Of a stretch of 24,245 bases of DNA, positions 1 to 12,778 are shown piece after piece. The stretch's first letter is position 1, and each line of letters opens with the position of its first letter. Source of the stretch: Copromyces sp. CBS 386.78 (Eukaryota > Ascomycota > Sordariomycetes > Sordariales > Sordariaceae); assembly GCA_030685235.1 (NCBI GenBank), contig MU839315.1:1-24245 (forward strand), written 5' to 3'. A program made the translations under genes and the position numbers. Below the pieces are notes generated by a model, which saw nothing but the letters and a program-made list of their open reading frames with translations, was not told where the DNA came from and did no database searches.

Positions 1-53
1 TTTTATTTTTATTTTTATTTTTATTTTTATTTTTATTTTTATTTTTATTTTTA

Positions 54-84
<31 letters not shown>

Positions 85-106
85 TTTATTTTTATCTTTA
101 TCTTTA
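1..106. repeat. (TTTTTA)n hexamer microsatellite
   Basis: About 17 units of TTTTTA, nearly perfect for the first 80 bases and then slightly degraded (TTTTA, TCTTTA) before unique R sequence starts at about 107. Read on the minus strand it is the 3' tail (TAAAAA)n of the left R copy and mirrors the tail at the right edge. It is not the fungal telomere repeat TTAGGG. Confidence 0.95.
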
Positions 107-585
107 CCGACTATCCACGGTCACATCCTTCACAGTCGTATTCACCGCGGTCAGATTCACCGCGGTCGGCCGGGATTTACCGCAATCGCATTTATAGTCG
201 CATTTCAATAAAAAACCTCTTCTTTTCGATTTTTCTCAACTATTAAACCTCGTACTACAATATAAAAAGTATTAAAATAACCGTATAATTGAAGCGAACA
301 TTTTAATAGTTTTTTTATTTGGATACATTTCTTCGTTGAGGAGTAGTATTGCCGAGAGCGTTTAATATACGGGCTTCGAATTTAATTAAGTTTCTAAATT
401 TCCCGATTAGGACGATAGGCTCCGTAATTAATTATATATTAGCCTATTATAAATAGAATTGCCGCTCCTTCTAATTTTATCGCTTCGGTAGGCTTATAAA
501 TTACGACTTTTAGTACGGTTCTCCTATAATACTTTTAGTAAACCCGACCTTAAGCGCCTCTATGGTAGAAGGATAAGCGTTTTAA
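1..585 (-). mobile_element. Repeat R, left copy (RIP-degraded, minus strand)
   Basis: The reverse complement of this segment aligns end to end with the clean copy at 23,650-24,245. Both begin TTRAAACGC, share the ATCCTTC...GAGGCGCTT block, the AAGGAGCGG block and the GTTGAGAAAAATCG block, and end in an A-rich hexamer tract. Differences are mostly C-to-T and G-to-A, as expected from RIP. The element has a fixed 5' end and a simple-sequence 3' tail, which suggests a non-autonomous retroelement (SINE-like), but I see no coding capacity and no clear pol III boxes. It abuts the interior of LINE-A ORF1 at about 580-586, so it probably inserted into LINE-A copy 1. The rest of that ORF1 would lie beyond the left edge. 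A terminal inverted repeat of a larger DNA element is the alternative. Confidence 0.7.
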
Positions 586-1873
586 TTAGGAAGAATATCG
601 ATAATTTAAAGAAATTTATTTTGAAGGAAATAAAAAAAAACGTTTAAAAAGCGCCGAAAAAGTAAATTAATATTATTTAGAAATCGCTAAATAAGGTTAG
701 CGTTATTTTCTATTACTTATTTACTATTATTATTAAAAAATTTATCCTTTCTAATTATAAATATTAATTTATTATTAAGGAGGTTTAAATTACCGCCGAA
801 TTTATTATATATACGAACGATAATATAAAGTAAACTATTAAAAGCGTTTTAAGAGAGAGTTTATATAGGGTAATTTACGTAATTATTAAAATAATAACGA
901 ACGGAAATTATATAATTATTTTTAACGAATTAATTAAAGATTAATATTAAAAGTATTAAATTTAAATTAAAAAAGTTTTTAAAAAAAAAGCTATTATATT
1001 TTTAAATATTATAATTATTTTAATTAAAGGAGTTTTATAGGTTAATATCGATATAAAATAATTTAAATTAATTATATAAAAAATAAGGGAGAAGAATAAA
1101 GAAGCGGAAATTATTCGGGTTAAACTTTAGAAAAAATATAAAGGGGAAGAAAGAAGAATATTCTTAATAGAAATCGTAATTGTAAAAATTACAATTTTCT
1201 TTTAAAAGAATTTTTTCCTCTAAAATAGTAGCGTATACGTATATAAATTATTTTAAACTATAGTTTCCGCCTAATAATATTTTAAATATTAATATTTTAA
1301 ATAAATAATAAAATTCTATTACTAAGAAGACGCTTATAATTATTATAGTAAAATTAAATATAAAAGGCCGTATATAGGAGAAGAGAATTACCCTTCGAAT
1401 AAAAATAATTCACTAATTTTTTATAAACTATATAGGAAGTTAGGGTATTTCGCCTTTAATAAAAAGAAATATCCGTTTACAAAGCGGCCTATATAAAGGT
1501 ATTTATTGATTATATTAAAAGGCTTTGCAGCTTTATTATTTATAAAAAATTAATTAAACCGGTATTAAAATTAATAATAAAAATGGAGGAAGATATTATA
1601 ATTCTTAACGCCCCCCTTAATTCCTATTTAATTATAACTTTAGAAAAATTATTTATAAAAAGAAGAAAAAAAAGCCGCCTTAAAAAGATTAAAGGCGGTT
1701 TTCGGCCGAAACTTATAAATATAAACTTAATAAATATTTATATTTACTCTTACAATATAAATAATTATATTTATATTAATTTTATTACTATTATACTTTT
1801 AATTATTATTATTACTTCTAAAAAAATAATACCCTTCCAACCCGCTATTAAATTAGAAGGAAACTTTTTATAA
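586..1873 (+). pseudogene. LINE-A copy 1 ORF1 (gag-like) remnant, C-terminal two thirds
   Basis: The longest open stretch is 1,583-1,873. It matches residues near the end of ORF1 in copy 2 (11,151-11,477, minus) and in copy 3 (21,938-22,366), including the segments EDIIILNAPLNS and KKIKGGFRPKL. In the family this is the RNA-binding protein that packages the element's transcript. The AT-hook core RGRPKK seen in copy 3 reads SRLKK here, because Gly (GGC) has become Ser (AGC) and Pro has become Leu. The terminal stop seen in copies 2 and 3 is replaced by a Tyr codon, so the frame runs on about 36 codons to 1,873. That extension is an artefact of decay. Confidence 0.75.
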
Positions 1874-1899
1874 AGTAATTAATAATTTAATTAAAAATA

Positions 1900-4800
1900 T
1901 TCTATTAAAATATAGGGAAATCGTACGAAAAAAGGAAAACGTTATTCGAATAAAAAGAAATTTATAATATTATAATAATTTAAAAACCGGGTAAAAATTT
2001 AAATAAAGATATTTACCGGCCGAAGGATAATAAATATTATAGTATTAATTATTTAAAAAAAATAGAATAATAATTTATATAAATAAAAAATAGAATTTAA
2101 AAGACTTAAACTTCTGAATTAGGAAAGATTAGGCCGTAATAATATTAAAAAATTTATAAAAATTAATAATCGTCTACTCTATTTATTCCTTTATCTTCTT
2201 CTAAAATACGTTAGAATATTAATAAAGGTTTCCCTTTTTCGAATTCTTTAAAGAGAAACCTCTAGCCGGTTAATATATAACTATAAAGGATTATAACTTC
2301 TATTACCCTAATTAAAATTTAAAAAATAAAATTAATTTAAACGCTATAAAATTATTTATATAAGTATAATAATAAAGATTTAACTTCGTTACCCCCTATA
2401 AAGAATTAATAAAGTTCGGAAATATAATTAAAAGAGAGAAAAATAAAATAATTAATTATATATAAATTTTATAAAATATTAAAGTTGAATATTAGGGAAT
2501 ATAATAGTACGGGTAAATAAATTCGAATTATTACCTTTAAGAAATTTAAATCTAAATAAGAAAAAGAAATAAGAAAGCGGAAATAAAAGAAAAAGTTAAT
2601 TAAAATTTAATAAACGTAGAAAAGGTATAAGAAACGGCGGAAAAATAAATATTAATCCTAAAAGGGATTAAAATAATAGAAGAGTTCGAATTAAGATTTA
2701 ATAAATTCGACGGCGAATTCGTTAATATTATAAACGAATTCGTCCTATATTAAAAGAAAGGTCGGAAAAAATAAGCGGACTAATAGAATTTAAAATATAA
2801 AATAGTAACGAAGGAAGTATAATAGAAATAATAAATTTAATTTAAGAATTGGACGCCTTTAAATTAGAGAAAATTTATAGAAGCGGTAATAAAAAAGAAG
2901 AAATTTATTATAAAAATTTAAGAGCGAAATAGTATAATTATATTATAAACGTATCGAAAAACCCGATTAAACTTTAATTATTAAAAAAATAAATTAAAAT
3001 ATAAAATTATTATTTAATAAATCCGCTAAAATTACTACCCTTCAAATAAAATAAATAGGCGAACGAAATTAAAAACTATAATAATAAAATAAATATTTTT
3101 AGCGACTATTTCTTTTTAAAAGTAGAAATCCTAACGGGCTATTTACTAAATTAAATTTAATTATTAAATAATAATACCCTAATACCTATTAATAATTTAA
3201 TTACTAAAGAAAATATTCGGGAAGTCTTTGCGAGGATAATACTTAATAAAATATTAAGTATCGATTAATTTTTAAATAGATTTCTAAAAATATATAAAGA
3301 ACCGTTTAAATAGGCAATAACGGCTTTCGCTATAGTAAACCTCTAATTCGGATATTTTCCTTAATAATTTAAAAACGTAAAAGTAATTATTTTTAAAAAA
3401 TTTAGAAAAAGCGCCGAATAATAAAAATTGGCCGGGGTATAGCGGCCTATATAATTTTTAAATAATATTAGAAAAATCTTTAAAACCTTTATAGTAAAAA
3501 AGTTAATATAAATAGCGGAAGAATATAATTTTTTTCTAAAAAACTAAATAAGTAACCGGGTAAACTATTCGACCGAATTCGCCGTCCGAATAATTACTAA
3601 TACAATTTATATAATATAAAAATTTAAAGCCGTAACGTCTTTTTTATTCCTCGATTTAAAAGGCGTATTTAATAGAATTAATTATAAATAATTTTTATAT
3701 ATATTATAGGAAATACAATTTTCAAAATAAATCTTTTAATAAATTAAAAATTTCGTTATTAGAAAAAAAAGTTTTCTTTTCTTCAATAATAAAACTTCCT
3801 AACCTTATAATATTATAATAAGTATATTATAAAATTTCCCCCTTTTACTAATCCTTTTTATTCTCTTTATTACCTTATTATATTATAAATTAATTATTAT
3901 CTAAAATATAATTATTATTAGCTCCGCTAATAATATTAATATTATTATAATAATTAAAATTTTTGAAGAAAATTATCGGACGTTCTAAATAATATAAAAT
4001 ATTTATTCGGGTTAGGTAATTAAAAGAGGAATAGAATTCGAAATAAATAAAACGGAATTTATATATTTTATACGAACAAAGGAATTGAAAATAGAAATTT
4101 TCTAAATTAGACGAATTATATTTAAATTAATAAAATTAATTAAATTCTTTAAGGTTTAATTAAATTAGAAATTTAATTATTAAATATATATAGAAATAAA
4201 AAATAACAAAATACTTACGTAAATGAATATATTAATACGATTAGTAGCGAAAATTTAAAATTATTTGTTTATATAAATAAAAGAAATTTATATTAAATAT
4301 ATTTAGAATATAATTATATATAGAATATTAACCTTCTACTAACCGATTAAAATTTATAATAAATTACGAAAAATAATAATTAAATTAATTAAATATTAAA
4401 TTAAATATTTAAAAATTATTATTAAAGCGTATAAAATTATATTAATAAGGAATTTAAAAATAGAAATCTTTTATCCGCTATTCGACTTTTATTTTAATAA
4501 ATAAATTAAAACTTTCGAAGAAAGGTTTACCCGTATAAATTAAATAAAGTTCGTCCGAAGGACTATAATTTAAATAGTTAATTATATTTAAATAAAGAAA
4601 GTAAAAAGTCGGCTACTTACTAATAAATTAAAAAGTAATACTATTAAAATTAAATAAATTAAAGAATAAGTACCGATAGAAAAATTTCTAATAATTATAA
4701 TAAATTTACCCTTAATAATAGGGGTACCGCTACCTTTATTATAAATATTAGAATTAATTACTATAAATTATAAAAGGTAATTAGAAAAGGTAATAATAAA

Positions 4801-5900
4801 AAAATAAATATTATACTATAATTATTAATTAGCGGCGGTAATAATTAAATTAAATTAATAGTATAAATTTATTATTACCGACTTTAACCCGAATTTTAAT
4901 AATAATATTATAAAATAATATATAATCAGTATAAAACGAAAAAAGAAGAAAGCTTAATAACCGGAAAATAATAACGAATAATATTTATTATTTAAAGCGA
5001 AGAATTCCCTTTTTACTTAAATAAGGACGGAAATTATAGGCTTCCGGTCTTTCTTCTTCTAAAAGAAAATTCTAAATATTATAACGTTAATTTATTTTTA
5101 TAATATAGGTAAAGAAACCTTTATATATATTATCCTAAATTATTTATAAATAACCGATTATTAAATAATAGTAATTAATTAGTTGTAAACGAAAAAAAAA
5201 ATTCTAAATTTATTTAAATAATAGAACCCTAATTAAGAAAATCCTTTTATAAGTATTATAATTTAATAGACTAAACGAATATTATTTAACGGTCGAATTA
5301 AAAGGAGAATAATGTAATAAATTTATATAATATTCCTAAATATATTTAATTATAATATTAAAATAAAAAAATATAAGAGAAATAAAAAGAAGAGGAATTA
5401 AATTATATTAATTATAATAGTTACTTAATTATAAAAATAGTATTAAAATAATTAATTAATATTTTTTATAAATAAAGAATTTGTAAAATATATTAAATAT
5501 TAATTCTTAATTTTCAATAATTTTATAATATTATTAAAATTAATTTTCGTTAACGGAGGAGGGGCCAATAAGATTATTAATTATTATTACGGAATTAATA
5601 TTAATATTTCTTCTATTAAAACCGAAAATAGGAGCGGAAAGGTAATTAGCTAAAAATATTTCGTAATATCTTTTATATTAATAATTTTCGACTTTTATAT
5701 TTTAATAACGAAAAAAGATATTAGAATTATATAAAAAACTATCCGTAATTAAATATTTATATATATCCTTTCAAAAATCGATATAAATACTATAGAAACG
5801 ACGAATTAAAAGATTAATATTATTCTAAAAATAGGATAAAATAATAACTGCAACCTAAACGGTATTATATTTATTATAATAATTTAACGGAATATTTAAT
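1900..5900 (+). pseudogene. LINE-A copy 1 ORF2 (endonuclease-reverse transcriptase) remnant
   Basis: ORF2 would nick the target and copy the element RNA by target-primed reverse transcription. The endonuclease part is marked by D-Y-N-F-Y-Y-P at 2,289-2,309 (family GDxNxHHP, both His now Tyr) and by I-I-N-Y-I at 2,448-2,462 (family TIDYI). RT motif A is L-D-L-K-G-V-F-N-R-I-N-Y at 3,650-3,685 (ancestral ...GAFDRVNH). RT motif C is S-S-A-N-N-I-N-I at 3,920-3,943 (ancestral GFADDTNI, catalytic Asp pair now Asn-Asn). A C-terminal CxC...GKET...H...C motif lies at 5,093-5,143 with the ligands now Tyr. The endonuclease and RT motifs are in different frames, so net indels occurred between them. I did not recognise an RNase H domain. 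The start and end are approximate. Confidence 0.82.
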
Positions 5901-5979
5901 ATATATTTTATATTATTCTATTTATTAACGTTTCGAAGAATATTAAAAAAAAAATTAAAATGAAAATTATAGGAAGAAA

Positions 5980-5997
5980 TTTATTTTTAATATTAAT
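5980..5997. repeat. Target-site duplication, left copy (LINE-A copy 2 into copy 1)
   Basis: TTTATTTTTAATATTAAT here matches TTTATTTTTTAATATTAAT at 12,779-12,797, with one extra T. It brackets copy 2, and the LINE-A copy 1 sequence reads continuously across if copy 2 and one duplicate are removed. Copy 2 itself shows the uninterrupted version of this site in its own 3' region near 6,880-6,920. Confidence 0.85.
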
Positions 5998-6079
5998 AAT
6001 AATAGTCTTATTCCCTATATTACTTATCTATAGCGCCTTATTAGTATGGGGTACTTCTCTTAGTTCTCTAGAGGAAACC

Positions 6080-6105
6080 GTGCGGCAATAAGCGCCGTCG
6101 GATAA
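6080..6105 (-). other. LINE-A 3'-end stem-loop, copy 2
   Basis: Same position as the clean hairpin in copy 4 at 21,124-21,147. In copy 2 the arms read GTGCGGCA and GCGCCGTCGG around AATAA; one pair is weakened by a RIP-type change (GGCG to GGCA). It lies about 90 bases before the (TTA)n tail. In the LINE sense it is an RNA hairpin of the kind used by many LINE reverse transcriptases to recognise their own transcript, which is an inference here. Confidence 0.5.
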
Positions 6106-6989
6106 AAACCGCTAACTCCTTTCGGTCGCAAATAAATCGCGCCTACTCTATCTAGATTCTATTTATAGCGGTACTTACCTACCGCCTTAGTAAATAAATT
6201 ATTTCCCTTCTACCGCCTTTAATCTAATATTAGAACAATCGAAATACTATTCTTATACGCTACTCCTTCTTCTTAAACCGCTTATAATAATCGTCCCTTC
6301 TGTATTATTTACCTTTACTCCCGCTTCGTTATTATCCCCCAAACTCTTATAATTCTACTAAAATTTATATAAGTGTAAAGGCCCCTCTTTTCCTTCTATA
6401 TAAAAACTCTTCCCCGCCGTTATTTTTCGAACTTTCCCTTCTTCCCTATTTAACTAATTTTTAAAATAGCGTCCTCTTCTATTAATTATACTCCCGACCG
6501 TCCTCCCAGCCGTATATCCAACCCTTTAAACTTTATAATTTATATTAATTATAATACTATTAAGTGTAATATCGATTTCATCCGTATAATAAACTCCCCG
6601 TCCCCTAAATTCGCTTACTCCCCTATACCCTCCTCTTCCCTAGCGTTTAAATTCTAAACTTTTATTCAAGTATTAATTTCTAACCCCGCCTTTAACTTTC
6701 TTTTTAATTAATAAATCCTTTTTATTTTTATACTTATTTCCCTTTCTCCCTACTAACTATATTAATTAGCGTTATTTGTTACATTCTTTATTTCTATTAT
6801 AGTTTAAAATTTACTAATTATATTTATAATACCCTATCCTTTAATATAATTATATTTTATACTCTCTTTATAAAATATATTTATTATATTAATATTAAAA
6901 ATAAGTTTCTTCCCATAATTTTCTTTTCGTTTTCTTTTCTAATATTCTTCGAAATATTAGTAAATAGAACGCTACTTATCCTATTACTA

Positions 6990-9900
6990 ATACAAAATAT
7001 ATATTAAATATTCTATTAAATTATTATAATAAATATAACGCCGTTTAAATTACGGTTATTATTTTATCCTACTCCTAAAATAATATTAATCCTCTAATTC
7101 GTTATTTCCGCAATACCTATATCGACTTCTTTAAGGATGTATATAAACGCCTAACCGCGGATAATCTCCTATATAACCCTAATATCTTTCTTCGCTATTA
7201 AAATATAAAGGTCGAAGATTATTAATATAAAGGATATTATAAAATATTCTTAACCGATTATCCTACCGTTCTTATTTTCAATTTTAATAGAAGAAATATT
7301 AATACTAATTCTCTAATAATAATTAATAACCCTACTAATCCCCCTTTAGCTAACGAAAATTAAATTTAATAGCGCTATAAAATTATTAAAAATTAGGAAT
7401 TAATATTTAATATATTCTATAAATTCTTCGCCCGCAAAGAATATTAATTAATTACTTCGGTACTACTTTCGTAGCTAAGTAATTATTATAATTAATATAA
7501 TTTAATTCTTCCTCCTCTTATCTCTCTCGTATTTTCTTATTCTAATATTATAATCGAATATATTTATAAATACTACGCAAATTTATCGTACTACTCTCCC
7601 TCTAATTCGATTATTAAATAATATTTATTTAGCTTACTAAATTATAATACTTACAAAAGAATTCTCTTAATTCAAGTTCCGTTGTCCAAATAAATTTAAA
7701 ATTCTTCTTTCCTTTATAGTTAATCGGTTACCATTATTTAATAGTCGGCTATTTATAAATAATTTAAAACGATATATATAAAAATTTCTTTACTTATATT
7801 ATAAGAATAGATTAGTATTATAATATCCGGAACTTTCCTTTAGAAGAGGAAAGATTGGAGGTTTATAATTTCCGTCCTTACTTAGGTAAAAAGGGAATTC
7901 TTCGTTTTAAATAATAAGTACTATTTGTTATCCTCTTTTAATTATTAGGCTTTCTTCTTTTTTCGTTTCGTATTAATTATATACTATTTTATAATATTAT
8001 TATTAAACTTCGGGTTAAGGTCGGCAATAGTAAATTCGTACCGTCGGCCTAATTTAATTACCGCTACTGCTAATTAATAATTATAGTATAATACCTATTC
8101 TTTTATCGTTATTTTTTCTAATTACCCTTTATAATTTATAGTAATTAATTTTAATATTTATAATAGGGGCGGCGGTATCTCCGTTACCGGGGGTGGACTT
8201 ATTACGATCGCTAAAAGTTTCTCTATCGGTATCTATTTTTTAGCCTACTTCATTTTAGTAATATTATTTTCTAATTTATTAATAAGTAACCGACTTTTTA
8301 CTCTCTTTATTTAAATATAATTAATTACCTAAATTATAATCCTTCGGACGAACCTTATTTAATTCGTACGGGTAGGCCTTTTTTTAAAAGCCCTAACCCG
8401 TTTATTAAAATAGAAATTAAATAGTAGATAAAAGGTTTCCGTCTTTAAATTCTTTATTAGCGTAGTTTTATACGCTTCAGTAATAATTTTTAAATATTTA
8501 ATTTAATATTTAACTAGCCTAATTATTATCCTTCGTAATTTATTATAAATTTCGGTCGGCTAATAGAAAACTAATACTCTATATACGATTATATTCCGAA
8601 TATATTTAGTATAAATCTCCCTTATTCGTATAAAAAAATAATTTTAAATTTTTACTACTAATTATATTAATATATTTATTTATGTAACTATTTTCTTTTT
8701 TACTACCTTTATATATATTCGTTAATTAAATTTCTAATTTAATTAAACCCTAAAGAATTTAATCGATTCTATTAATTTAAATACAACTCTTCCAATTTAA
8801 AGAATTTCTATTCTTAATTCCTTCGTCCGTATAAAATATATAAATTCCGTTTTATTTACTTTAAATTTTATCCTTCTTTTAATTATTTAATTCGAATAAA
8901 TATTCTATACTGCTTAGAACGTTTAATAATTTTCTTCGGTAATTTTAGCTATTATAATAATATTAGTATTATTAGCGAAGCTAATAGTAATTATATTTTA
9001 GATAATAGTTAACTTATAGTATAATAAGGTAATAAAGAAAATAAAAAGGATTAATAAGAGGGGGGAACTTTATAATACGCTTACTATAATATTATAAGGT
9101 TAAGAGGTTTTATTATCGAAGAAAAGAGAACTTTTTCTTCTAATAACGAAATTGTTAATTTATTAAAGGATTTATTTTAGGAATTATATTTCCTATAACG
9201 TATATAAGAGCTACTTATAATTAATTTTATTAAATACGCCCTTTAAATTGAAGAATATAAAAAACGTTATAATTTTAAATTTTTATATTGTATAGACTAC
9301 GTCGGTAATTATTCGAATAGTAAATTCGGTTAAACGGCTTACCCGGTTACTTATTTAACCTTCTAAAAAGAGATTATATTCTTCTACTACCTATATTAAC
9401 TTTTTAATTATAAAGGCTTCGAAAAAAAATTTAATATTATTTAAAAGCGATATAAACCGCTATACCCCAGCTAATTTTTATTATTCAGCGCTTTTTCTAA
9501 ATTTTTTAAAAATAATTACTTTTGCGTTTTTAAACCGTTAGAAGAAATATCCGAACTAGAGGCTTATTATAGCGAAAGCTGTTATTATTTATTTAAATAA
9601 TTCCTTATATATTTTTAGAAATTCATTTGAAAATTAATCGATACCCGGTATTTTATTTAATATTATCTTCGAAAAGACTTCCCGAATATCTTCTTTAATA
9701 ATTAAATTATTAATAAATATTAGGGTATCGCCGTTTAATAATTGAATTTAATTTAGTAAATAGCTTATTAGGACTTCTACTTTTAAAAAGAAACGGTCGG
9801 TAAAAATATTTATTTTACTACTATAATTTTCGACTTCGTTCGCTTATTTGTTTTATTTAAAAGGTAATAATTTTAATAGATTTATTAAATAATAATTTTA

Positions 9901-11140
9901 TATTTTAGTTTACTTCTCTAATAATTAAAATTTATTCGGGTCTTTTAATATATTTATAATATAATTGTACTATTTTGCTTTCTAAATCTTTATAATAAAT
10001 TTCTTCTTTTTTATCGTTACTTCTACAAATTCTCTTTAATTTAAAAGTATTTAATTTCTAAATTAAACCTATTATTTCCGCCATACCTCTTTTATTACCG
10101 TTTTATATTCTAAATTCTATTAATCTATTTATTTTTTCCGACCTTTCTTTCGGTATAGGATAAATTCTTTTGTAATATTAATAAAATTACTATCGAATTT
10201 ATTAAATCCTAATTCGAATTCTTCTACTATTTTAATTCCTTTTAAAATCGATATTCGTTTTTCCGCCGCTTCCTATACCTTTTCTACGTCTATTAAATTC
10301 CAATTAAACCCTTCTTCTATTTCCGCTTTCCTATTTCTTTTTCCTATTTAAACTTAAATTTCTTAAGGGTAATAATCCGAGCCTATTTACTTATACCGCT
10401 ACGCTCCCCAATATTTAGCCTTAATACCCTATAAAATCTATATATAATCAATTATTTTATCTTTTTCTCCTTTAATCGCATTTCTAAACTTCGTTAATTT
10501 TCTACAAAAAATAATAAAATTAAATTTCTATCGCCGTACTTACATAAATAACCTTATAATACCTAAATTAATCCTATTTTCTAAATTCTAATTAGGGTAA
10601 TAAAGGTTATAATCTCTTATAATTATATATTAACCAGTTAAAAGTCTCTCTTCGAAGAATTCAAAAAGGGGAAACCCTTATTAATATTCTAGCGTATTTT
10701 AAAAGAAAATAGGGAAATAAATAAAGTAAATAATTATTAATTTTCGTAAATTCTTTAATATTATCACGGCTTAATCCTTCTTAACCCAGAAATTTAAATC
10801 TTTTAAATTCTACTTTTTATTTACATAAATTACTATTTTACCCTTTTTTAAATAATTAATACTATAATATTTATTACCCTTCGGCCAGTAAATATCCCTA
10901 TTTAAATTCCTACCCGGCTCTTAAATTACTATAATATTATAAGTCTCCTCTTATTCAAATAGTATTTTCCCTCTCTTATACGATTTCCCTATATTTTAAT
11001 AGAATATTTTTAATTAAATTATTAGTTACTTTATAAAAGGCTTCCTTCTAATTTAATAACGGACTAAAGGGGTATTATTTTCTTAAAAATAATAATAGCG
11101 GCCGAAAGTATAATAATAATAAAATTAATACGGGTATAGT
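6990..11140 (-). pseudogene. LINE-A copy 2 ORF2 (endonuclease-reverse transcriptase) remnant
   Basis: Read on the minus strand, the endonuclease motif R-D-Y-N-L-Y-Y-P lies at about 10,594-10,617. I-I-D-Y-I lies at 10,441-10,455, where the Asp of the family TIDYI motif is kept, unlike in copy 1. RT motif C is S-F-A-N-N-T-N-I at 8,959-8,982, one step less decayed than copy 1 but with both catalytic Asp codons changed to Asn. A C-terminal CxC...KE...H...C block follows towards 7,800, with Tyr in the Cys/His places. Many TAA/TAG stops occur where the family has Gln or Trp. The boundaries are approximate. Confidence 0.82.
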
Positions 11141-11150
11141 CGCTTATATT

Positions 11151-12667
11151 TTAAAAACGGGTATAAATATTTATCGGGCTTATACTTATAAGTTTCGGCC
11201 GAAAGCCGCCTCTAATCTTTTTAAAGCGGCTTTTTTTATTTCCTTTTATAAATAATCTCTCTAAAATCGTAATTAAACGGGAATTAAAGGGAACGTTAAA
11301 AATTATAATATCCTTTTCTAACTCTATTATCAACTCTAATACTAATTTAATTAATCCTTTATAAATAATAAAGCCGTAAAACCTTTCGACGTAATTAATA
11401 AATATTTTTACGTAAACTACTTTTACAAACGGGTACTTCTTCTTATCGAAAGCGAAATACTCTAACTTCCTATACAATTTATAAAAAATTAGGGAACTAT
11501 CTTTATTCGAAAGGTAATTATCTTTTCCTATATATAGCCCTTTATATTTAATTTTACTATAATAATTATAAATATCCTCTTAATAATAAAATTTCGCCGT
11601 ATATCCGAAATACTAATATTTAAAATACTATTAGGCAGAAACTATAATTTAGAATAATTCATATATATATATACCGCTATCCTAGAGGAAAAAGTTCTTT
11701 TAAAAGAAGATTATAGCCTTCGTAGTCGTGATTTCTACTAAAATATTCTTCTTTCCTCCCCTTCGCATCTCTTCCAAAATTTAGCCCAAATAATTTCCGC
11801 TTCCTTATTCCTCGCCTTTATTTTTTATATAATTAATTCAAATTATTTTATATCGATACTAACCTATAAAACTCCTTTAATTAAAACAATTATAATATTT
11901 AAAGATATAATAGCTTCTTTTCTAAAAATTATTTTAGCTTAAATTTAATATTTTTAATACTAATCCTTAATTAATTCGTTGAAGATAATTACGTAATCTC
12001 CGCTCGTTACTATTTTAATAGCCGTACGGATTATTTTATACGGACTTTCTTTTAAAACGCCTTTAATAATTTACTTTATATTATTATTCGAACGCATAGT
12101 AAATTCGACGGTAATTTAAGCCCCCTTAATAGTAAACTAGCGTTCGTAATTAGAAGGAATAAATTTTTTAATAATAATAGTAAATAAATAATAAAAGGTC
12201 GCACTAACCCCATTTAACGATTTCTAAACAATATTAACTTATTTCTTCGACGCCTTTTAAATATTTTTCTTTATTTCCTTCGAAATAAATTTCTTTAAAT
12301 TATCAATATCTTTCCTAATAATAAATTAAATTTCGGCGGCCTTATTTACTTCAAATATTTTAAACCTATTTTTTTTTATAAAAATTTTCGCAAATTCGAA
12401 AAGGAATTTTCGAACCTAATAACGGTCGTCGGTCGTTATAGCGGTATAATCCGTAATCTTATTCACTATAATAATAAATTTCTTTATAGTTTTATTATTT
12501 TCCTCCATTTTTTCCGAAGTTTTTATAATAAATACGGCATCGGGGTCGTTACATCCTAAAATACCTCCGAGGAAGTTATAAACGCTATTTTCGAACCTAC
12601 TCACACTTTTATTAATTATTATTAGTAATAACGGTTCAACGCTATCGCTATAATCGTCGTAGGACAT
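11151..12667 (-). pseudogene. LINE-A copy 2 ORF1 (gag-like) remnant with intact start codon
   Basis: ORF1 starts with ATG at 12,667 (MSYDDYSDSVEP...). The first stretch stays open to 12,416, and the last 108 codons are open from 11,477 to the stop at 11,151. Copy 3 starts at the same place but has ATA for ATG. The span is 1,517 nt against 1,518 in copy 3, so one net base has been lost, and early stops are present. The last third contains the ...NVPFNSRLITILERLFI... and KKIRGGFRPKLI segments. The AT-hook core reads SRFKK instead of RGRPKK. The family role is binding element RNA in a ribonucleoprotein particle. Confidence 0.8.
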
Positions 12668-12778
12668 CGCGGAAGGGGTAAATAACCTTCCTAAATCGAT
12701 TACCGTTATCGGTTTTCGTTTTGGAGCACTTCCTAACTAGAAATCGGCGTTTCCAGTTTCGGCGTCGTTTTTTGATTA

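Larger units (their letters stand above)
586..5997 (+). mobile_element. LINE-A copy 1, first part (non-LTR retrotransposon, RIPped)
   Basis: Forward-oriented Tad/I-type LINE remnant homologous along its length to copy 2 (minus, 5,998-12,778) and copy 3 (20,339-23,650). It enters ORF1 at a point equivalent to about 20,790 of copy 3 and continues through ORF1, AP-endonuclease, reverse transcriptase and the C-terminal Cys/His motif of ORF2. At 5,997 it is broken by copy 2 and resumes at 12,798. CpA/TpG are nearly absent, stop codons occur in every frame, and no protein could be made. The missing 5' part is probably separated by the left R insertion and not deleted. Confidence 0.88.
5998..12778 (-). 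mobile_element. LINE-A copy 2, complete element (~6.78 kb, RIPped)
   Basis: Complete non-LTR retrotransposon on the minus strand. The 5' end is at about 12,772-12,778, sharing AACGACGCCGAAA with copy 3 at 20,341. The 3' end at 5,998 carries a short (TTA)n tail. Order along the minus strand: 5' leader, ORF1 (12,667 to 11,151), ORF2 with AP-endonuclease, RT and C-terminal Cys/His motif, then a ~0.9-kb region without recognised coding that contains a conserved hairpin near the tail. It is inserted in copy 1 with an 18/19-bp target duplication. It is RIPped like its host, so it is dead, but it gives the full-length reference for the family here. Confidence 0.9.

Noticed and set aside
1..106. (TTTTTA)n as a telomere
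   Set aside because: The unit differs from the fungal TTAGGG and the same tract tails the right R copy, so it is a retroelement tail.
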